Source: Euperipatoides rowelli (Eukaryota; Onychophora; Udeonychophora; Euonychophora; Peripatopsidae). From it: 10,145 nt of DNA. Shown here piece after piece: positions 1 to 8,459 of the stretch. The first letter of the stretch is position 1; each line of letters opens with the position of its first letter. The notes under the pieces were generated by a model. The model saw only the letters and a program-made list of their open reading frames with translations. It ran no database searches and was not told the origin of the DNA. The DNA lies in assembly GCA_003024985.2 (NCBI GenBank), contig PXIH01S0013583.1. The stretch is one strand, 5' to 3'. The position numbers and the translations under genes were made by a program.

Positions 1-1596
1 AACTGAATTATTTCAAGGTATGATTATTTTCTTAATACAGCATTTACGGGCATAGCACTCNTAAATATTGTATTAAAGTGACGTGGCAGTTCACTGAATC
101 TAATTATCTCTTGAAATATTCAAACTTTGCTTGAACATGCTAATTAATTAATTATGCAACTGTTAATTTGTATGAGCGATCTCCCCATGTTATAAAAGAG
201 AGATCACCCATACAATCAGGGCTTATGTCTGCATATTAGAGGTCACAGCCCTCTAGTGAACAAATGACTGCTTTGTTCAATATCCAAGTCTCATCAAATT
301 TTAAGCACAATGTTAAAAATTATTGACACTCTTTCCTAATTTACAAGTCGTCTGTTCAAAGTCATGTGACATGTGACACCTGTGTTCAACTTCAAATACA
401 TCATAAACTTTCTCCTGCTGTAGTTTGAATAGGTTATGTTTAAGTAGGGTCATATTTAAATTTGCTAAAAGTACTGATTTAACCAGCAGTTACATCTGAA
501 CTGAAATTAATTACTATATTAATTAAATTCCAATTATTAAAAAAATAAATATGCTACTTTTCTACTATTAAGAGTGACAATAAATTAAAATACTATAGGC
601 TGTTTTTAAAAAAAATTTGTTAGTCATATTTTTTTTCTGTCAATTTCTTTAGATGTTTAAACAATAAAAAACCATTGGAAAGTATAATATTGTCAAGATT
701 CAGAGAACATCCACTACATTTATTTTTTTCTGATCAAAGTCAAATTTTTATCCATAATGATAAAAGTGCACCAAAGAAGTGCCTTTGTTTGTTTGGGTTA
801 TTTCTCCTCCTATCATTCACTGATTTTATTAACCAGTTCCAATTAAATTTATTTTTGAACCAATCGTCAATCATTTAATTTTGGCGACATTTTTTCACAT
901 AAAAGAGTTGACCACATTAACCCTATTTTAATTCAATTGAAATGGCTGAATAATGTCTCAGCTGAAAGAGATAATTGATCACATTGGAGCTAAAATTAAT
1001 AAAAGAATTAAAAATAGTATCATAATAATGTGCCATTATTATTATGTTTATTATTTTTAATTAAAAAAAATTTAAAATTTTGAATTATCATCCCATACAG
1101 AAGAAATTATTTCACTTTTTAAATGAAAAATTAAAAAAATCACTATGAAAAAAATACTAGACGGATTTACGTTTATTGGTGGAAAACATAAATGACGTCT
1201 ACTTTTAAATGTTTTATAAAATAAAAACTAAAAATTGATGATAAACATTTTAATTATGGAACCTAAAAAAATGATATACAAAGGGATCTTTTTTTATAGA
1301 TATTATGTGCCTTATTTAAAAAAAAAAGTATTTTGTATTTTGAGAAGTGTGAAAATCAAAATGTATTATATTTCACATATTTTTTTTTTTAATATTTGGC
1401 CCATCCCAGAACTAAATAATACTTTATTGACATTTGAAATTATAATGCAAGTCCCAGCTTGAATTAAAAATAAAATTCATAAAACCCATGTGGTACAAAT
1501 ATTTAAGATGACTACAAATGAAGTAAAATGCAAGTTTCAAATTCTTTTTCTAAGACTACAATTTTGACAACTATTTATTTATTTAAATATAATTAC
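1..1596 (-). other. Intron downstream of CARF exon 4 (incomplete)
   Basis: This stretch runs from the GTAATT donor at 1596 to the left edge. It is very AT-rich, with many A and T runs. I searched the minus strand for the next conserved CARF block and found nothing like it. Bases 180-420 are less AT-rich, but all frames are closed and no known repeat is recognised. Short features are a TAAT-type run near 142-155 and a small foldback at 1021-1043 (CATAATAATG against CATTATTATTATG). Small open frames on the plus strand at 675-878 and 1235-1462 are dominated by Lys, Phe, Ile and Asn and look accidental. Confidence 0.7.
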
Positions 1597-1786
1597 CAGA
1601 ATTAATGAATGGTATGCCATCAAAAGGCACATACTGAGATTTCCACATTAGTCGTGTTGACGCTCTGGCTGGACTAGGAGATTGCCGTGTACCCCAAAAA
1701 CTCTGAGTTTGTTGTTTATGATAAGTTAAAAGAAGATCAAGTTCTACTTCACTTTGTACCCAGCCACGAAACGAATCCCCAATAGC
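1597..1786 (-). CDS. CARF: CARF exon 4, conserved core of ALS2CR8 domain (residues 161-223)
   Basis: The acceptor is TTTCTATAG before 1786 and the donor is TCTG|GTAATT after 1597; phase 0 in, phase 1 out, 190 bases. This exon identifies the gene. It contains [19 protein letters not shown], then [18 protein letters not shown] (residues 183-200), then [18 protein letters not shown] (206-223). These blocks agree closely with what I know of vertebrate CARF in order, spacing and wording, including the Trp-Gly-Thr-Arg-Gln-Ser-Pro-Ser-Pro core and the Asp-Gly-Ile-Pro-Phe end. The family continues with a Cys-containing block starting near a Gly-Ser-Arg; the exon ends exactly at that Gly codon, so the next exon should carry that block. 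It is not found between bases 1 and 1596. No frameshift or internal stop breaks the exon, so the gene looks intact here. Confidence 0.95.
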
Positions 1787-3366
1787 CTATAGAAAAAAAA
1801 AATTAAATCAGACATTTTGATGAAAGCAAATTATTTTCTTCAGAAATATATTTAATAGACTCAAATAAATTTTTTTTATATTTAAGATGCTTTTTGCTGG
1901 CTTATCAAACACTGAAACTTTTACTGCTAACAATCCTTAATTCTTTCATAGTTGAATGAGATATTATTGTTAAAACAATTCTAAATTATATGGAAATTGA
2001 AGAGTTACAAGATCGTGATCATTAAAATATACCACTGGGTGTTGTTTTTTTCTATGAACATTGCTTTATTTTAATAAAGAAAGAGCTATTGTATATTGTA
2101 TTTCTTTCTTTTTAAATTATTACAAAGTGTCTTGAAATTTCAAGTTGTAATCAACTTCTGCAAGAATATATTAAAATTATTAAAAACACAGATTACTTTT
2201 ACTTTCAAAAATGGAAAAGAAAAATATAAATTTTAATATGGCAAGATAAAAAGTGTATTCATTATTATAGTTTTAGGCATATAAATCACTTAAATCCTTG
2301 GTTTATTTAACAAAAAATAAAGACATAACTGTAAAATGGTGGGCTATAATAATTCAGGAGGCTATCAATGAAAGTTTATTTCCTTTAAAAAATGGGCATG
2401 AAAGCAAAATATTATTTTTCTGTCATTCAGTTTCTTTGACAACAGCTTAACCATTTTTATTATTGTAATTTTAAACTCACTTGAAAACTTAATTAAAAGT
2501 GCACTTTCAAATTAGCTTTTAAAATTGCTGTATCTTCACTTATTGAGCTGGATAATAATTATCTTGCAAAATATAATTTAATAATTTCCGACAATTTAAA
2601 AATAGATTTAGTGAGGTATTTATTGGTTGTAAACATTTTATTTTTTACTTAGATGAATTCAAAATTATATTTAGGAGTTTATGCTTGTTTAACTGTTTTA
2701 TATATAAATTAGCATACATGTATATAAAAATAATAATAACATTAACATCGAACAATCAATGAAAAAGTTTTAAAAATAAATTGGATTATAAAATAAATGT
2801 CCATATTGTTTCTTAATAGCCAAAATAAACTTTAATGAATTTTTGTTTATATGTTTAATACTAGCTTGGTAAGTCTAAGTAATAACATTAAAGTTAATAA
2901 GCTCAAGAAAGGGATGAAAATACAGAACTGCATTAATGCATTCATTTAAACATGACACAGAGATTTAGGCTTTTAGTTAAATAAATTTGAACTGGATGTT
3001 TAATATCCTTATTATAGTCAAGGTGATTATAAAGCATAACACATATTTTAGTTGTGCACTTAAATATTGGCTCAATATTGCTTCTAGAAATATTGTAAAA
3101 AATATTAACGAAATATCAATTCATTTTAAAACAAGTAAAAATATTTTTGGACTTCTTACACTAGATCAATTTAGTTTTACAATTGTGGCAATTATCTCTA
3201 ACACTTAAAACCAACAATTTTGATTATGATATACATGAATTCTAATCAAAGAGATCAATTAGTTGTACAGATAAAAATTATGGGGAGAGGGGATACAAAG
3301 TTGGATGTAATGAACTATACATTTCAACAAAAATATCCAAAAAGTCAAATAAAACACATCATATAC
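1787..3366 (-). other. CARF intron between exons 3 and 4
   Basis: A phase-0 intron of 1580 bases with donor GTATAT and acceptor TTTCTATAG. The content is AT-rich unique-looking DNA with many homopolymer runs. The plus-strand open frame at 2987-3208 has the composition expected of translated AT-rich noise. A 12 bp palindrome TGCATTAATGCA at 2929-2940 is within what chance gives in such DNA. I see no repeat, RNA gene or further exon here. Confidence 0.7.
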
Positions 3367-3512
3367 CTCACAGTCTTTAATCCGGAGGCCCCAAGTAGGT
3401 GTATCTGGAGGTAAATCATGTGAGGGTGGAGACATTAACATAGCTGCTAAAGTTTGTGCATTATGCTGGTTACCATGATCATCAGAAATACTGTTACTAT
3501 CATGTTCATCAT
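3367..3512 (-). CDS. CARF: CARF exon 3, linker and start of ALS2CR8 domain (residues 112-160)
   Basis: A run of T ending in TTAG gives the acceptor before 3512, and GAG|GTATAT gives the donor after 3367. The exon is 146 bases long, entering in phase 1 and leaving in phase 0. It begins with an acidic, Asn/Ser-rich tract (DDEHDSNSISDDHG), passes through an Ala/Met/Pro segment, and ends with TPTWGLRIKDCE (residues 149-160). In vertebrate CARF a similar short Trp-containing motif ending in Cys-Glu stands at the border of the ALS2CR8 domain, and here too it is followed directly by the next exon's IGDSFRG. The acidic stretch could belong to an activation region; that is inference from composition. 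The antisense reading frame over the same bases (3220-3414, plus) is a shadow. Confidence 0.88.
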
Positions 3513-3719
3513 CTAAAAAAAAAAGTATGAATAACTTAATTAAAATATAAAATTTAACTTTAAGCATTTAACTGCATCATAAAATATTATAAGGTACAAT
3601 ATATGCACCAGTATATACATTGGAATGCAATATTTATTATAAATAAATAAAATTATTAAATAGGTACGCTACGCTAATTTTTAATTGCTAAGTACTATAA
3701 CAATCTCTTTATAGATCAC

Positions 3720-4330
3720 TCCTCTCATTCAGATATGTTTTGATTCGTATTGTACGCCATCACCTGGCAGAAGTTCATATTATTTATTTTTGTTAGTTCC
3801 AAAAGTTGATCACTTCTGTGTGGGGGCACTGCAAAAAGCCATAAAGTCAATGACTTTTTTGCTGACAGTGTTCTTTCATGCCTGACAGCCTCTTTCAACA
3901 TCAGACATTAGAAAATAGTGTAGTGCCATCTTCATCTTTACTGTTGGGTCGAAAGACTAGTTACAATATTGTATTTATTTTCTGTTCTAAGACAATTTTT
4001 TTCTTGTTGTGGGTTGACGGTGTTTGTTGTCGAGTGCTTCCAGGCATGCTCTTTCTCTGTACTTGTTATTGAGGTAAGTTACCTTCTTTACTTACATAGT
4101 AGCTGTATTGAATTTTTTTAGTCCGAGTTTAACTCTCATTAAATTATTTATTTATGCCAAACCCAATGTGTTTGTTTTTCTTCCTTACACTCTGCTGTAA
4201 CTGGGCTGAAGACAATATTGTCTTAGATATTTAGGCACCAATGTTAAGGCCTCTTTATAGTACATTATCTAATTACTGTAAATAGATAAATACACAGCTT
4301 ACTTATTTTTTATGCGTGCTTGGTTGATTC
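3720..4330. other. Less AT-rich non-coding block, possible repeat relic
   Basis: Base composition changes here relative to the surrounding intron: there are GC-bearing words such as GTGTGGGGGCACTGC (about 3819-3833) and GTTGACGGTGTTTGTTGTCGAG (about 4013-4034). The longest open frame (3878-4072, plus) has no recognisable motif and mixed Phe/Leu/Cys content. A 16 bp perfect palindrome, AAGACAATATTGTCTT, lies at 4209-4224. No terminal repeats or target duplication could be found, so the edges are only approximate. It could be an old transposon or retroposon copy, or a conserved intronic element. I do not recognise it. Confidence 0.35.
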
Positions 4331-4474
4331 AGCTAAAGCTACGACATTAACCCACTATTTTTCACAAATAAATAATTCATTCCACAGGTCTTTAAAAATA
4401 ATATACTAATGAATAGGACTGAAACAGAAAGTCAATGCTAAATGTCGACCCACAAAATGCTCACTTCAGTAGTA

Positions 4475-5431
4475 GGGAGAGTGGGGAACGTTGGACCATT
4501 TTTTCTTAGTGATTTTTTAAAAAAAAATTCAACTTCATTGAAAACAACAGACTTGATCCATTAATTAGCTTATNTCCTTAGATACATTGTTGAATTTTTT
4601 TTTTAAATATTCACAATTCCTTTTCATCCCAAAAAATTTAACTGAAATGATGATGAGAAATGGACCAACAAGAGCAGCACATTGGACCACTCATTGGGGT
4701 ATATTAGACACTTAAAATAGTATCTGAAATACTATTTGAAAATAACAAAAAAAATTACATTAGGAGAATAAAAAATTTAAATCTGAAAATAAAAATGAAT
4801 AAGCAGCAATATATTTTAAGATAACTAGCCTAGGTTAAGTAATAAAAATGATCAATATTTGAAATTAATTAGTTGTAGTTCTGGTTAATAATGTAATATA
4901 AGCAGTAAATTTTCTTATACGAGCCATCTGAAATACTGATAAAAACATATTAGGTACTTAGAGACCCATTGACATTGGTCCAATGGCACTCTAATCTGTA
5001 TGATTCCACCTGCCCCTCAGAGTGATGAAATGATAAAATGGATAATTAGCTAAGTCTATTGGAAGTTTAATAAAATCTTGTGTAAATTTTTTTTTTTTTC
5101 TTATACACATTATTTTCTTTAATAATAATGATATGGAAAAGTGGCATTTTATAACATTTTACAATACTCTAAAGGTTCTTCATAGCTAAAATAGTTTTGC
5201 AATAATAAAACATTTTCTTAGAAATGAAGAAATTTGCTCAACCTATTCAAAATATGAAGAGCTCAAACAATAAGGCACAGGTTTATTTCAGAGCAAACAT
5301 ATTAGGTGACATACAGTAAGCTCCATATAGCGGTCATTATTATAAATAAACCTCATGAATATTCAGTAAGGCGAAAAATTTTTAAGAAAAAAGTTCAATG
5401 TGCCCCTAGACCAATGTGCCCTGCCTCTCCC
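4475..5431. mobile_element. Non-autonomous DNA transposon candidate with imperfect terminal inverted repeats, ~957 bp
   Basis: The left end reads GGGAGAGTGGGGAACGTTGG (4475-4494) and continues ACCATTTTTTCTTA. The right end, read inward on the minus strand from 5431, begins GGGAGAGGCAGGGCACATTG and, after a second GGGGCACATTG copy, continues into TTTTTTCTTA. The ends therefore pair over roughly 30-40 bases, with a partial duplication of about 16 bases in the right arm (CAATGTGCCC at 5396-5405 and 5412-5421). Related words recur inside: GCACATTGGACC at 4677-4688 and ATTGGTCCAAT at 4974-4984. The flanks are GTA on the left and ATA on the right, so the target duplication is uncertain. All frames are closed, so the copy cannot encode a transposase. 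The superfamily is not assigned. Confidence 0.6.
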
Positions 5432-6054
5432 ATATATTAAAATATTGAATGCAAGTGAAACATGATAGCTTGCTGATACAAATTCCTCTTTCTTGGGGCT
5501 TGAAAAATATTTATAAATAAATAAAAAGACCGATAAATGGAAAAGAAAAAAAAGTAACTGCCAGTCTACGTTTAGATAACATTTTTTTTTATTACTGCAA
5601 TAAATTCCGAAATCAAAGAGTTAAAGATATTCATTTATTGTTAAATACTTCAAATTAATTTGAATTGCTACCAAGTCGAAAAAATGAAAATTAAAAATTG
5701 CAAAATTCACTTTTTCTGAATGTAAAAAAACAAGCTAAAACCGACTTAACTTTAGAAATCTTAAATCAATTATTTTTTTATTTTATCTATAGGCTACTAG
5801 AGATGAGCTGTCTAAACATTTAACCACCATCAAAGCAATAAACTTTTAAAATTTCACAGCCTCGCTTAAGCGTAAAAAAAAATGTTTTCAAAAATCTTTT
5901 AAGCTAAAGCACAATATATTTTCTATACATTTATTATAAAAAAGAGGAATGCAATTTAAAAATACAGAAACAGAAATAACTGAACTATGAATAGCCAAAT
6001 GAATTATTTAATTAATTAGTGTGTCAGGCATGCCTTGTCCAATAAAACATTTTG

Positions 6055-6086
6055 AATTAAAATTCTAATCAATTAAAATTCTAATA
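6055..6086. repeat. Perfect 16-base tandem pair
   Basis: AATTAAAATTCTAATC at 6055-6070 is followed at once by AATTAAAATTCTAATA at 6071-6086, identical except for the last base. It is an intronic AT-rich minisatellite-like pair without visible function. Confidence 0.8.
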
Positions 6087-6768
6087 AAAAAAAAACTACA
6101 TATTTTTAAAGTGAAATCCAAAATATGAATAGAATAGATCTAATATTTCAACAAGTTCTATTCTACTTTCTACAAAGTATCATGATCAAGCAACTGAAAT
6201 AACAATGAGTAAATTCAGCATTTGGGTCAATATTTTAAAATGACTTGATTTTATATCGGGAGTGAATTAATAACTGTGAAATAGAGTAAATATCATCAAG
6301 TTAGAATTAAAAATAACAAGAGTTGGAATAATTATTTTTGATTTTTATATATACTGTAGTTGATAATGATTCTTTCTTCTCAGGCAATAGAAATAATGGA
6401 TTTGTACAACAATAGAATACATAATTTATACTATATAATTAAAAACAAGTATTAAAATAAAATCATAAGTTTAAATATTGCAATAACACTATTATTCAGG
6501 ATTACTCGATTTATAAATGATTTGATTGCCATCTGTTGAGAACTCATTACACTAAAATATTAAATACCGGTATACGTATAGGAAATGTTTAATCTATTTT
6601 ATTATCAGTCATTAAAAAGAATGGAATCATTATGTTTAATTTCATCTTGAAATAAATTATTTCTAATCAATAAGCTTGCATATCAAGGAATTTTATTTTA
6701 ATCAGTGAATTATATGTATCTCTTCCGTAAAAAAAAAAAAAATTGTAATGAACATTGAATTGATCAGG

Positions 6769-7178
6769 CAGTGTCGGTTATCCAGGTCGGCTGGTTAGCG
6801 ATCACCAAAGGCCCCTTTTGAAATTTTTTTTTTAATATCATGAAAGCAGGGCTCTCACATTGAGTAGTGGGTTTGTAGTTCCGGGGTCCCCATGTTTGAA
6901 CAAACTCCATAAGAAATTACATAGTTATGACCAGAATGATAGGATGGGGGAATCCCATAGACACAGTAAAGGTAAACTAGGGAATTATAGGGTCGTTAAA
7001 GGGAAACAAAATTGACCATACAAAAAAAAAAAGCTAATCAAATCTGTCAAAAGGGTAACAAAACGTCCATACAATAAAAAAAAAAAGCTTATCAAAAATA
7101 TATAACCCAGACACCCTCCAAAATAATTTTCTGGCTAAGACTCTAGCCGAGGGCCCAAAGGACCACCAACCGACACTG
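6769..7178. mobile_element. hAT-like non-autonomous element (MITE), 410 bp
   Basis: Both ends carry the same 11-base terminal inverted repeat: CAGTGTCGGTT at 6769-6779 and its complement AACCGACACTG at 7168-7178. The flanks are TTGATCAGG (6760-6768) and TTGACAGG (7179-7186), an 8 bp target duplication except for one extra T on the left. A CAGTG start and an 8 bp duplication are the signature of the hAT superfamily. The subterminal regions also share a CCAAAGG/CC-rich theme (CACCAAAGGCCCC on the left, GGGCCCAAAGGACCACC on the right). The interior has no open frame and includes a 51-base tandem duplication. The element sits in the large CARF intron, away from the splice sites, and is probably an immobile relic needing transposase from elsewhere. 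Confidence 0.8.
6995..7096. repeat. Two-copy tandem repeat, ~51-base unit, inside the hAT-like element
   Basis: Copy one (6995-7045) and copy two (7046-7096) follow the same order: GTTAAA/GTCAAA, then GGG-AACAAAA, then CCATACAA, then a long A run, then AGCTAATCAAA or AGCTTATCAAA. The copies differ by several substitutions and small indels, so the duplication is not recent. It is confined to the 410 bp element and probably arose by slippage or by rearrangement during transposition. Confidence 0.75.
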
Positions 7179-7337
7179 TTGACAGGCAAATCATGTTTCC
7201 TCTGAAATTAAACAAACATGCTGTATATACGATGAATAAAAAACATAGTTCAAAAATTAAAAAAAAAAGGTACCGGTACTTTAACATAATAGCCTACTGT
7301 AATTCGTAAATACCAGAAAACATAACATTTGCAAAAT

Positions 7338-7384
7338 TACTATAGCCACAAAAATGTTTTGTTCATATTTTTGTGGCTAAAGTA
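7338..7384. repeat. Intronic inverted repeat, 18-base arms
   Basis: The left arm TACTATAGCCACAAAAAT (7338-7355) pairs with the right arm ATTTTTGTGGCTAAAGTA (7367-7384) at 17 of 18 positions, with an 11-base loop. The AGCCAC core makes this stronger than the A/T pairings expected by chance nearby. It may be a small palindromic repeat or the remnant of a foldback element. No target duplication was found. Confidence 0.75.
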
Positions 7385-7696
7385 TTTTTTTTTTAAATAT
7401 TTTAAGAATTAAATCATTTAACATTAAAAAAAAAAGCTATAAACATCTCAAATAAAAGTTTTAAAAAAAAAAAAAAATTTATTTATTATTACATTAAAAA
7501 ATCTAAAATACTGTTCATTGTATCTATTGTAGTTGAAAACATAAAACTTTATCGTTTTGAGTTTAAAAATAAAATAAAACTTAAATCTTTTTTTTTTTTT
7601 GGCTTTAATAATAAACAAATTAAAAACAATTTCCTTTCCTTATGTTTGCATTTCTTACTCCAGAGAATCTATTAACTTTTAGTGAACTGAACTGAC

Positions 7697-7960
7697 CTAA
7701 CTCATTTGACTTGACAGTGATGATATGAGTGATCTCAGAACTTCCACTTCTAGGAAGACCTAACATGCCGTGCCAAATTTTATTCTCCGATGTTAGTCCG
7801 GAGGTAAGTGCTGATGATAATGTTGTAATTCCATTGGAAATTCCAGGTAACTCTGCTCCATCCAATGAAATGATTTGTAATTGTTTTGACTTTTTACCCT
7901 TATTAAAAGGTTGAAGTAAATTTTGCAAATTTGCTGCATCGTCACCAGTTATTGATATAT
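7697..7960 (-). CDS. CARF: CARF exon 2, N-terminal region (residues 24-111)
   Basis: The acceptor is TTTATTTAG before 7960 and the donor is TAG|GTCAGT after 7697, the same donor octamer core as the preceding exon. The exon is 264 bases long, phase 1 at both ends, so it can be included or skipped without changing frame. It encodes a Ser/Thr/Gly/Leu-rich, low-complexity stretch without a recognisable domain. It has a basic patch (FNKGKKSKQLQII, about residues 42-54) and then a polar region containing ITTLSSALTSGLTSE. This suits the N-terminal regulatory part of a transcription factor, which precedes the ALS2CR8 domain in CARF. Base composition is clearly less AT-rich than the flanks. The frame stays open to about 7620, and another good donor (GGA|GTAAGA after 7659) exists, but it is phase 0 and does not match the next exon seen. 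Confidence 0.75.
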
Positions 7961-8293
7961 CTAAATAAAATTATAAAACATTATTTGTTTTCATCACACC
8001 AATTTATCATAAGATCATGTAAAAAAAAAAATATAATTTTATTAAAAAAAAAATGCAATTTTAACATCCTGGACACATCAATGAAGGTAATTGTCTTTTT
8101 TTTTTTTTAAATTTTAAATCAATACCATAATATAAATTAGCAATAAATAAATGTTTTGGCACTAAAATAATTAAAATATTACAATTGAGTCTAAAAACAA
8201 GCAGTGATAATATAAATTGTTTTATTTCGGTTTAAATTTTAATAGTCTGAAAAGTAAGTTAGTGAATTGTAATGTAAAGTTAAATTTTATATA

Positions 8294-8352
8294 TGAAAAT
8301 GAAGGGTGATGTCATAATAGTTATAAATTTTTGACATCACCCTTCATTTTCA
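8294..8352. repeat. Perfect 21 bp hairpin, 17-base loop
   Basis: GAAAATGAAGGGTGATGTCA (8295-8314) is exactly complementary to TGACATCACCCTTCATTTTC (8332-8351), and the outer pair 8294/8352 also matches, giving 21 uninterrupted pairs around a 17-base AT-rich loop. The GGGTGATGTCA core excludes simple A/T self-pairing. It lies in the first CARF intron, about 110 bases beyond the exon's donor in the direction of transcription. It could be a miniature foldback repeat or a structured intronic RNA. The foldback has the size of a short pre-miRNA, but a perfect stem without bulges is atypical for one. Confidence 0.85.
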
Positions 8353-8354
8353 AC

Positions 8355-8390
8355 TTTTTAATTTTCATTCCAAGGGATGAAAATTAAAAA
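8355..8390. repeat. Second hairpin, 14 bp perfect stem, adjacent to the first
   Basis: TTTTTAATTTTCAT (8355-8368) pairs perfectly with ATGAAAATTAAAAA (8377-8390). The helix can extend inward by a G-T and a C-G pair, leaving a four-base loop. The stem is AT-rich and so weaker evidence alone, but it begins only two bases after the first hairpin, and both arms share the ATTTTCAT/ATGAAAAT word with it. Confidence 0.7.
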
Positions 8391-8459
8391 TTTGATGAGG
8401 TTAAAAGCTGAAAGACTGGTATGGGCCATATAAAGTACCCATATCACTCATTGACTGAC

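Larger units (their letters stand above)
3513..7696 (-). other. CARF 4.2 kb intron between exons 2 and 3, rich in mobile-element relics
   Basis: A phase-1 intron with donor GTCAGT and an acceptor after a T run. It holds two bounded elements (4475-5431 and 6769-7178), a less AT-rich block of unknown nature (about 3720-4330), a hairpin (7338-7384) and a 16-base tandem pair (6055-6086). The remaining parts (4331-4474, 5432-6768 and 7187-7337) are plain AT-rich sequence in which I see nothing else. A small unrecognised coding exon of low complexity could be hidden in an intron of this length. Confidence 0.65.
7961..8459 (-). other. CARF intron after the start-codon exon
   Basis: A 499-base phase-1 intron with donor GTCAGT and acceptor TTTATTTAG. 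Next to the donor side it contains two adjacent hairpins (8294-8352 and 8355-8390). The rest is AT-rich with T runs, including one near 8096-8109, and shows nothing else. Confidence 0.65.

Noticed and set aside
180-420. Possible tRNA or structured RNA in a less AT-rich stretch
   Set aside because: Short complementary words (GATCTC/GAGATC, GGGCT/AGCCC) do not form a cloverleaf, and no pol III boxes are seen.
675-878. 67-residue open frame, plus strand
   Set aside because: Phe/Leu/Ser-rich translation of AT-rich DNA with no motif; lies in the CARF intron.
1021-1043. CATAATAATG/CATTATTATTATG foldback
   Set aside because: Pure A/T-type repeat pairing expected by chance at this base composition.
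1235-1462. 75-residue open frame, plus strand
   Set aside because: Built from A and T runs (poly-Lys, poly-Phe); no recognisable protein feature.
2987-3208. 73-residue open frame, plus strand
   Set aside because: Ile/Asn/Lys-rich noise; no splice or homology support.
3220-3414. 64-residue open frame, plus strand
   Set aside because: Partly antisense to CARF exon 3; a shadow of the real exon.
3878-4072. 64-residue open frame, plus strand
   Set aside because: Mixed composition is better than its neighbours, but no motif and no family resemblance; probably chance within the less AT-rich block.
7620-7696. Extension of the exon 2 frame to a TAA near 7620
   Set aside because: The frame runs on past the GTCAGT donor at 7696, but the tail has no conservation and exon 3 needs a phase-1 donor, which 7697 supplies.
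7729-7914. 61-residue open frame, plus strand
   Set aside because: Antisense to CARF exon 2; a shadow.
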